Origin: Anaerolineales bacterium UBA2317 | Lineage (GTDB): Bacteria > Chloroflexota > Anaerolineae > Anaerolineales > Villigracilaceae | DNA: 45,157 nt | Reading direction: 5' to 3' | NCBI GenBank assembly: GCA_002345215.1 | Contig: DDVH01000020.1 | Location: 8,074 to 53,230, forward strand | Part shown: piece by piece, positions 39,997 to 45,157 of the stretch | How the letters are laid out: every line of letters begins with the position of its first letter | Numbering within the stretch: position 1 is the first letter of the stretch | Made by a program: the position numbers and the translations under genes | The notes under the pieces: model-generated | Databases searched by the model: none | What the model was told of the DNA's origin: nothing | The model's input: the letters and a program-made list of their open reading frames with translations, nothing else

Positions 39997-42207
39997 ATGA
40001 CGCTGGAAAAAGACACACTTATTCATAATCGGTATCGAATTGTTGAAATTTTAGGGCAGGGTGGTATGGGCTCTGTCTATCGCGCTGTTGATGAAAATCT
40101 TGGCGTTTCTATGGCACTCAAAGAAAATCTGTTTACGACAGATGAGTATGCCCGCCAGTTTCGTTTAGAAGCAGTTATTCTTGCCAATTTACGTCACCCC
40201 AATTTGCCACGCGTTTCTGACCATTTCGTTTTAGGTGACCAAGGTCAGTACTTGGTGATGGATTTTATTGAAGGGGAAGATTTGCGTTATCGCATGGAAC
40301 GTTTGGGGATGTTAACAGAAGATGATGCGGTTCACATTGGTGCGGCAATGTGTGATGCGCTTGCTTATTTACACACGCGTAAACCTCCTATTTTGCATCG
40401 TGATATTAAACCGGGCAATGTCAAAATTACACCAGATGGTCATATCTATTTAGTAGATTTTGGTTTGGCAAAAGTGTATCAAAGTGCCAGCCAAGCCACT
40501 ACAACCGGTGCAAGAGCCATGACGCCGGGTTATTCTCCGCCGGAACAATATGGCACTGCTCGCACAGACCCACGAACTGATATTTATTCATTAGGTGCAA
40601 CTTTATATGCCGCATTAAGTGGTGTGATTCCAGAAGATGGTTTAGCCCGCGCTATGGATAATGCTCAATTAACTCCATTGCGAAAACGCAATTCAAAAGT
40701 CTCACGCAAGTTAGCCGCCGCGATTGAAAAAGCCATGGCAGTAGACCCCATTGACCGTTTTCAATCCGCTGAAGAATTTAAGAAAGCTTTATTAGCCTCA
40801 AAGTCGAAGACGCAACAAATTCCTGGTTCTTATACAGTGGCACCGCCTCCGCCGGAAGCCATTGCCATGCGTGATTTGCACGAAACCATCGTCGATGCCG
40901 AAAACGGTATGAAACCTGCTCGTACTCCCAAAGGTCCAGTTCATCCACAACCTTCTGGACATGAAGAGCAACCTTTCATTTCACCGCTCAAACGTCAAAA
41001 AGAACGCGAACGTAAGCAACGCGCTAACTTAATTCGATTTATCCTTTTACTCATCATATTGGCGGTTGCTGGTGTTTTATATTTTGCCCCGGGAATTTTA
41101 CCTGCTGATGTTCGTGCGATGATTCCATTTATTGCCGCGCCAACCAATACCAGCACCCCGACAATAGAACCAACGCCTCTTCCTACATTTACAAATACTC
41201 CTGAATCTACAGCAACTACTGAGCCTACAAATACTCCGCCGCCAACATTTACATCTGCACCGACGAACACATTAATTCCAGGTATAGTTGAGACTCCATT
41301 ATTTACAAGTACGCCATCATCAAACATACCTGCTACATTTGTTGGTGGTGGAGCAGGTCAAATTGCATTTGCTTCTACACGCTCTGGCAACCCACAGATT
41401 TATATTGCAGACTTAAATGGAGAGAATGCAACACAAATTACAGATGTTTCCAATGGGGCTTGTCAGCCGGCTTGGTCACCAGATGGTCAACGGCTTGTAT
41501 TTGTTTCACCATGTATTGCAAATCAAGATATATATAACAATGCTAGCCTCTACCTTATTAATGCAGATGGTAGTGGCTTAACCCCATTAGACTCTTCTCC
41601 GGGTGGAAATTTTGACCCAGTCTGGTCACCAGATGGTAGCATGATTGCTTTTACTTCTTTACGAACGGGTCAAATGGAAATTTTTACTCTTAAAGTAGAT
41701 GATCCAACCTCCATAGAACAAATTACTTCTGGTGCCCAAAGAGTTGAATCACGTATGCCATCATGGTCGCCGGACGGTTCAAAATTTGTATATGTTGTCA
41801 AACGTGTCGGCGTATATCAAATTTGGATCATGAATGCTGATGGCACAGAACAAACTCAAATCATACGCAGTGGCATTGCCTATACCGATTACAACCCTGC
41901 TTGGTCTCCCAGAGGAGATTTAATCCTCTTCAATCAAAGATGTGCCACCACATTCTGCAACCCATACCTAATGAGTACCTCTGCCACAGACCGAAGCAGT
42001 GAACAAGGTTTGCGCGTGCAACTTAACCTTGCATATATTGAAAACATTGCTTACTCACCAGATGGTTTTTACCTCACTTACGAAGGCGTGGGCGAAGCCG
42101 GCAACATAGATATTTTCTACATGACAGTCTCCGGCGGTGACCGGGTTCGTCTCACTACTGATAGGTCACAAGATTTTCATCCCGTTTGGCGACCCGGCAA
42201 TCCATAA
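39997..42207 (+). CDS. Receptor-type Ser/Thr protein kinase with PD40 propeller
   Basis: A 736-residue protein. The kinase domain (about 13-270) has GQGGMGSVYR, the ATP lysine in MALKENL, catalytic HRDIKPGNVKI, DFG in LVDFGLAK and APE-like YSPPEQYG: PknB type and apparently active. A proline-rich juxtamembrane part, one transmembrane helix (about 346-368), a Thr/Pro-rich linker (about 380-445) and an extracytoplasmic set of six TolB/PD40 beta-propeller repeats follow, each with WSPDG (PAWSPDGQRLVFVS, PVWSPDGSMIAFTS and so on). The propeller likely binds a ligand outside. A terminator follows. It is not tied to neighbours by overlap. Confidence 0.9.
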   Translation: MTLEKDTLIHNRYRIVEILGQGGMGSVYRAVDENLGVSMALKENLFTTDEYARQFRLEAVILANLRHPNLPRVSDHFVLGDQGQYLVMDFIEGEDLRYRMERLGMLTEDDAVHIGAAMCDALAYLHTRKPPILHRDIKPGNVKITPDGHIYLVDFGLAKVYQSASQATTTGARAMTPGYSPPEQYGTARTDPRTDIYSLGATLYAALSGVIPEDGLARAMDNAQLTPLRKRNSKVSRKLAAAIEKAMAVDPIDRFQSAEEFKKALLASKSKTQQIPGSYTVAPPPPEAIAMRDLHETIVDAENGMKPARTPKGPVHPQPSGHEEQPFISPLKRQKERERKQRANLIRFILLLIILAVAGVLYFAPGILPADVRAMIPFIAAPTNTSTPTIEPTPLPTFTNTPESTATTEPTNTPPPTFTSAPTNTLIPGIVETPLFTSTPSSNIPATFVGGGAGQIAFASTRSGNPQIYIADLNGENATQITDVSNGACQPAWSPDGQRLVFVSPCIANQDIYNNASLYLINADGSGLTPLDSSPGGNFDPVWSPDGSMIAFTSLRTGQMEIFTLKVDDPTSIEQITSGAQRVESRMPSWSPDGSKFVYVVKRVGVYQIWIMNADGTEQTQIIRSGIAYTDYNPAWSPRGDLILFNQRCATTFCNPYLMSTSATDRSSEQGLRVQLNLAYIENIAYSPDGFYLTYEGVGEAGNIDIFYMTVSGGDRVRLTTDRSQDFHPVWRPGNP

Positions 42208-42211
42208 AATT

Positions 42212-42239
42212 AAAAACTCCTGCTCTTGCAGGAGTTTTT
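42212..42239. terminator. Terminator after the receptor kinase
   Basis: AAAAACTCCTGC (42212-42223) and GCAGGAGTTTTT (42228-42239) with loop TCTT; strong stem and T-run. Confidence 0.9.
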
Positions 42240-42254
42240 CTTACACTCCTCTTA

Positions 42255-42283
42255 TTGACTTCACCTATCCCCACTGTTATCAT
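42255..42283 (+). promoter_or_regulatory. hrcA operon promoter
   Basis: TTGACT (42255-42260) and TATCAT (42278-42283) are 17 bases apart. The expected start of transcription, near 42290, lies just before the CIRCE element. Confidence 0.7.
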
Positions 42284-42296
42284 TATTCCACTATAA

Positions 42297-42323
42297 CTAG
42301 CACTCTCGTTTCGGGAGTGCTAA
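42297..42323. promoter_or_regulatory. CIRCE operator
   Basis: CTAGCACTC, nine bases, GAGTGCTAA: eight of nine arm positions pair, matching the CIRCE consensus TTAGCACTC/GAGTGCTAA. HrcA binds it to repress the chaperone operon; it lies ten bases before the hrcA ATG. Confidence 0.93.
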
Positions 42324-42332
42324 CTTTTGAAT

Positions 42333-43379
42333 ATGAATAACCTCACCGAACGCCAGAAGACCTTGCTTCTTCTATTAATAAAAGACTACATCGAATCCGC
42401 TCAGCCCGTAGGCTCGAAGCGGCTGGCGGAGCATTATCACCTTAACTTTTCCACTGCCACCATTCGTAACGAAATGGCAGAACTCACCGAACTTGGCTAC
42501 CTTCGTCAGCCGCATACATCTGCAGGACGTGTGCCGACCGAAGAAGGCTATCGCTACTTCGTCAGCGAGATGATGAACAAAGCCGAATTGCCCGAAAGTG
42601 TGCAACACACTATCTCACATCAGTTTCATCAATCACGCCCCGAACTTGAACAATGGATGACACTCGCCGCGTCAATTCTGGCTACACAATCACAAGGCGT
42701 TTCGGTCGTAGTTGCACCCCATGTAGAACAAGCCAAATACAAACATATCGAATTAATTTCTACACAAGGTCGTCAGGTCTTGATGGTTTTAGTAATGATG
42801 GGTGGAGATGTTCGTCAGCAGATTCTTACTTTGACTGAACCCGTCACCCAAGAACGACTCAGCCAAACTGCCACGCGTCTTAACGGACTTCTATCTGGTC
42901 TTACAGTGGAAGCAATGTCTTCTCTTCCAACACGTCCAGACCCGCTTGACCAAGACATTCTTCTGTTGATATTACAAGATTTACGAAACACAACCAGTCG
43001 CACCAACGAAATTTATACCGATGGTTTAACAAACGTATTACGCGAACCTGAATTTTCAGAATCAGAAGAAGCACGTAAGACGTTAAAACTTTTTGAAGAA
43101 CGCTCTACTTTGCAAGATTTATTAGCAAAGACAACCACCAACAGCAATATCGGCGGATTACAAGTCTTAATCGGTGGTGAAGGGGAGTGGGAAGAATTAC
43201 GTCAATGCTCGATGGTGATTGCTAGATATGGCGTGCCCGGCATGGCGACAGGTACATTGGGTGTGTTAGGTCCCATGCGAATGTCTTATGCGAGAACAAT
43301 TCCAACCGTCAGATATGTGGCTGGACTCTTAAGTGATTTGGTGAACGATACAATTTCAAGTGAAAACGATATTCGATAA
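42333..43379 (+). CDS. hrcA: Heat-inducible transcription repressor HrcA
   Basis: A 348-residue repressor of the CIRCE regulon. The N-terminal winged helix (LTERQKTLLLLLIKDYIESA, PVGSKRLAEHYHLNFSTATI, RNEMAELTELGYLRQPHTSA, GRVPTEEGYRYFV) is typical; the GAF-like and inserted dimerisation regions follow (VLIGGEGEWEEL, then GTLGVLGPMRMSYART near the end). It needs GroEL to stay active. The frame includes a TTG at 42327; the ATG at 42333 fits the family. CIRCE lies between promoter and gene, so it represses its own operon. A palindrome covers its stop codon. Confidence 0.95.
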   Translation: MNNLTERQKTLLLLLIKDYIESAQPVGSKRLAEHYHLNFSTATIRNEMAELTELGYLRQPHTSAGRVPTEEGYRYFVSEMMNKAELPESVQHTISHQFHQSRPELEQWMTLAASILATQSQGVSVVVAPHVEQAKYKHIELISTQGRQVLMVLVMMGGDVRQQILTLTEPVTQERLSQTATRLNGLLSGLTVEAMSSLPTRPDPLDQDILLLILQDLRNTTSRTNEIYTDGLTNVLREPEFSESEEARKTLKLFEERSTLQDLLAKTTTNSNIGGLQVLIGGEGEWEELRQCSMVIARYGVPGMATGTLGVLGPMRMSYARTIPTVRYVAGLLSDLVNDTISSENDIR

Positions 43380-43388
43380 TCGAATATC
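43368..43388. repeat. Perfect 21-base palindrome at the hrcA stop codon
   Basis: GATATTCGAT (43368-43377) and ATCGAATATC (43379-43388) around one central A, covering the TAA stop (43377-43379). CGATAT-like pieces recur just after it. Could be an RNA-processing hairpin or repeat remnant. Confidence 0.7.
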
Positions 43389-43415
43389 TAATATCGAAAA
43401 ACGAGAGTGATAAAA

Positions 43416-43961
43416 ATGGCAAACGAGAAAGAAAAACAAGAAGAAGTAGAAAAAGAACGTGCAACCGAAGAAGGAATGCCCGAGGCGACTGGACAGGATT
43501 CCACTGAGCGTGATGCGTTAATCAATCAATTGCAAGAGGCTGAAGCCAAAATCATCGAATATAAAGATGGTTGGGCGAGGTCACAGGCGGAATTCCAAAA
43601 TTACAAAAAACGTTTGGAACGTGATAACGAGTTGATGTATGCCAACATGAAAGGTGACATCATCAAAAAAGTGTTGCCCGCGTTGGATGATTTGGAACGT
43701 GCTTTGCAAAATCGCCCAGCTGATGATGCTTGGGCAAATGGTATTGAGTTGATTGCGCGTAAATTGCAAAATATTTTAGATGGTGAAAATGTTAAACGCA
43801 TTGAAGCAAAGGGTTTACCGTTTGACCCAAACTTCCATGAAGCCATTTCAAATGAACCATCTGATGAAGTGGAAAGCGGTCATGTAATTGAAGTTGTACA
43901 AAATGGTTATATGTTAGGTGAAAGAATAATTCGCCCTGCGTTGGTGAGAGTGGCACAGTAA
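43416..43961 (+). CDS. grpE: Nucleotide exchange factor GrpE
   Basis: A 181-residue co-chaperone that releases ADP from DnaK. An acidic N-terminus and a long coiled coil (QLQEAEAKIIEYKDGWARSQ, then EFQNYKKRLERD) precede the four-helix and beta-domain parts (KVLPALDDLERAL, GVNVKRIEA-type segment, FDPNFHEAISN, and the end GYMLGERIIRPALVRVA). The GTG at 43407 is possible but the ATG at 43416 fits better. It follows hrcA by 36 bases and precedes dnaK by 84. Confidence 0.95.
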   Translation: MANEKEKQEEVEKERATEEGMPEATGQDSTERDALINQLQEAEAKIIEYKDGWARSQAEFQNYKKRLERDNELMYANMKGDIIKKVLPALDDLERALQNRPADDAWANGIELIARKLQNILDGENVKRIEAKGLPFDPNFHEAISNEPSDEVESGHVIEVVQNGYMLGERIIRPALVRVAQ

Positions 43962-43970
43962 GTTAACAAG

Positions 43971-44036
43971 TTGAAAAGTTTGAAAGTTTAAAAGTTGTAA
44001 CGAACCTTCAAACCTGTAACATTAAAACTTTTAAAC
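43971..44036. repeat. Octamer-like palindromic array between grpE and dnaK
   Basis: Includes the perfect arms GTTTAAAAGTT (43986-43996) and AACTTTTAAAC (44026-44036), with related AAGTTG/AAGTTTA units. It lies just before the dnaK ribosome binding site (CGAGGAAATT). Its sequence closely matches the reverse complement of 21944-22007. Confidence 0.75.
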
Positions 44037-44045
44037 GAGGAAATT

Positions 44046-45157
44046 ATGGCAAAAATTATCGGAATTGATTTAGGAACGACCAACTCAGTGGCGGCAGTGA
44101 TGAGCGGCGGCGAGCCAATTGTGATTCCATCTGCTGAAGGTGAAAGACTGGTTCCTTCGGTTGTGGCAGTAAATAAAAATGGTGAACGTTTGGTGGGACG
44201 CGTAGCACGAAACCAAGCGATTACAAATCCACAAAATACAATTTTTTCTGTGAAGAGATTCATGGGAAGAAAATCTGGTGACCCAGAAGTAGAACGCACG
44301 AAAAAGCGTGTTCCGTATGCCGTTACCGAAGCGGATAATGGCGATGTGCGTGTGAAATTATCTGAAAAAGAATATTCACCGCCAGAAGTTTCAGCGATGA
44401 TTCTCGCAAAAATTAAAGCAGATGCGGAAGCGTATCTTGGTGAAACGATTACACAAGCAGTGATTACTGTCCCTGCTTATTTCAATGATGCCCAACGTAA
44501 TGCTACAAAAGATGCCGGCAAAATTGCAGGCTTAGAAGTGTTGAGAATTATCAATGAGCCGACTGCTTCTTCATTAGCTTATGGTTTAGATAAAAAGAAA
44601 AACGAAGTCATCGTTGTGTATGACCTCGGTGGTGGTACGTTTGATGTTTCGATTTTGGATGTAGGTGATGGTGTTTTCCAAGTCCGTGCAACAAGCGGCG
44701 ATACCTTCCTCGGTGGTGATGATTTCGATTTACGCATCATGGATTATTTGATTGAGGAATTCAAAAAAGATAACGGCATTGATTTGCATAATGACCGTCA
44801 AGCATTACAACGTTTGAAAGAGGCTTCTGAAAAAGCAAAGATTGAACTTTCAACTGTGATGCAAACCGAAATCAATTTGCCTTACTTAACTGCGGATGCG
44901 AATGGTCCGAAACATTTGATGATGACTTTATCCCGCGCTAAGTTTGAACAACTGACAGCGGATCTTGTTGACCGCACAATTGCTCCTGTTAAGCAAGCAT
45001 TATCTGACGCAAACTTAAACGCAGGTGACATTCATGAAATTGTCTTAGTCGGTGGTATGACGCGTATGCCCGCCATTCAAGATAGAGTACGTGCTTTCTT
45101 TGGCAAAGACCCACACAAGGGTGTTAATCCAGATGAAGTGGTTGCTATCGGTGCGGC
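44046..45157 (+). CDS. dnaK: Chaperone DnaK, N-terminal 370 residues (partial)
   Basis: Starts at the ATG after GAGGAAATT and is open to the window end. The Hsp70 ATPase domain is nearly complete: IGIDLGTTNSVAAV (phosphate 1), AVITVPAYFNDAQRNATKDA, INEPTASSLAYGLD, VYDLGGGTFDVSILD (phosphate 2), SGDTFLGGDDFD, RLKEASEKAKIELS, and LVGGMTRMPAIQ (adenosine), ending in VNPDEVVAIGA. It folds proteins with GrpE and DnaJ; the J-protein gene is not in view. The substrate-binding domain lies outside the window. Confidence 0.96.
   Translation, partial: MAKIIGIDLGTTNSVAAVMSGGEPIVIPSAEGERLVPSVVAVNKNGERLVGRVARNQAITNPQNTIFSVKRFMGRKSGDPEVERTKKRVPYAVTEADNGDVRVKLSEKEYSPPEVSAMILAKIKADAEAYLGETITQAVITVPAYFNDAQRNATKDAGKIAGLEVLRIINEPTASSLAYGLDKKKNEVIVVYDLGGGTFDVSILDVGDGVFQVRATSGDTFLGGDDFDLRIMDYLIEEFKKDNGIDLHNDRQALQRLKEASEKAKIELSTVMQTEINLPYLTADANGPKHLMMTLSRAKFEQLTADLVDRTIAPVKQALSDANLNAGDIHEIVLVGGMTRMPAIQDRVRAFFGKDPHKGVNPDEVVAIGA

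Noticed and set aside
43971..44036. grpE-dnaK palindrome as a terminator
   Set aside because: The stem is AT-rich with a long loop and no T-run, and it would cut off dnaK from its operon.

Overview
The window looks like a chromosomal stretch from a moderately AT-rich bacterium of the Chloroflexota, most likely Anaerolineae. This is an inference. It rests on the protein sequences (RecG with a long N-terminal extension, PadR/HAAS membrane modules, threonine/proline-rich extracytoplasmic linkers, a RodZ-like protein, a Ser/Thr kinase with a PD40 propeller), the hrcA-grpE-dnaK operon with a CIRCE operator, and the style of the intergenic repeats. No rRNA, tRNA, CRISPR array or phage genes were found, and no gene-free stretch exceeds about 230 bases.

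Layout. 1-9714: fakA (3' part), degV/fakB and recG on the + strand. This lipid/DNA-repair series is interrupted by two minus-strand PadR/HAAS membrane-protein modules (846-3158 and 4208-5504), a CPBP-family protease and a small membrane protein. 9826-10910: coaD and a SepIVA/DivIVA-like coiled-coil gene. 10939-14226 (-): ftsB-like gene, GAF-GGDEF diguanylate cyclase, lysA. 14343-17872 (+): rplI, rodZ-like, rimO. 17905-22283 (-): DUF503, SDR oxidoreductase and murJ, then (after a repeat-bearing gap) a TPR protein and a CopD-like membrane protein. 22284-25260: an accessory-looking patch with a REP-associated transposase, three paired REP-like palindromes, and two tandem paralogous lipoproteins. 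25282-29418 (+): folC, lon and a small membrane protein, overlapping. 29499-34710 (+): SDR, M24 peptidase, GNAT, tag, PfkB-type kinase, M20 peptidase. 34786-38858 (-): TgpA-like transglutaminase and GAF-PAS-adenylate cyclase. 38929-42207 (+): PAP2 phosphatase and receptor kinase. 42333-45157 (+): hrcA, grpE, dnaK (cut by the window end).

The genes mostly serve the cell envelope and division (MurJ, RodZ-like, FtsB-like, SepIVA-like, LysA), fatty-acid salvage (FakA plus DegV), proteostasis (Lon, HrcA/GrpE/DnaK, peptidases) and signalling (c-di-GMP, a predicted cAMP cyclase, a Ser/Thr kinase, PadR/HAAS).

The least ordinary layer is non-coding. Seven heptamer arrays, two 9-bp-period arrays and two octamer-like arrays lie between or inside genes. 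Several run over stop codons, one lies inside lysA, and two provide apparent promoter elements. A REP-associated transposase gene carries a REP-like pair inside its own reading frame, and a fragment matching the 5' end of the nearby DUF503 gene is cut off next to one of these palindromes. Several genes have a TAnnnT box 5-7 bases before the ATG, suggesting leaderless mRNAs. Both PadR genes have an inverted repeat exactly in the promoter spacer.
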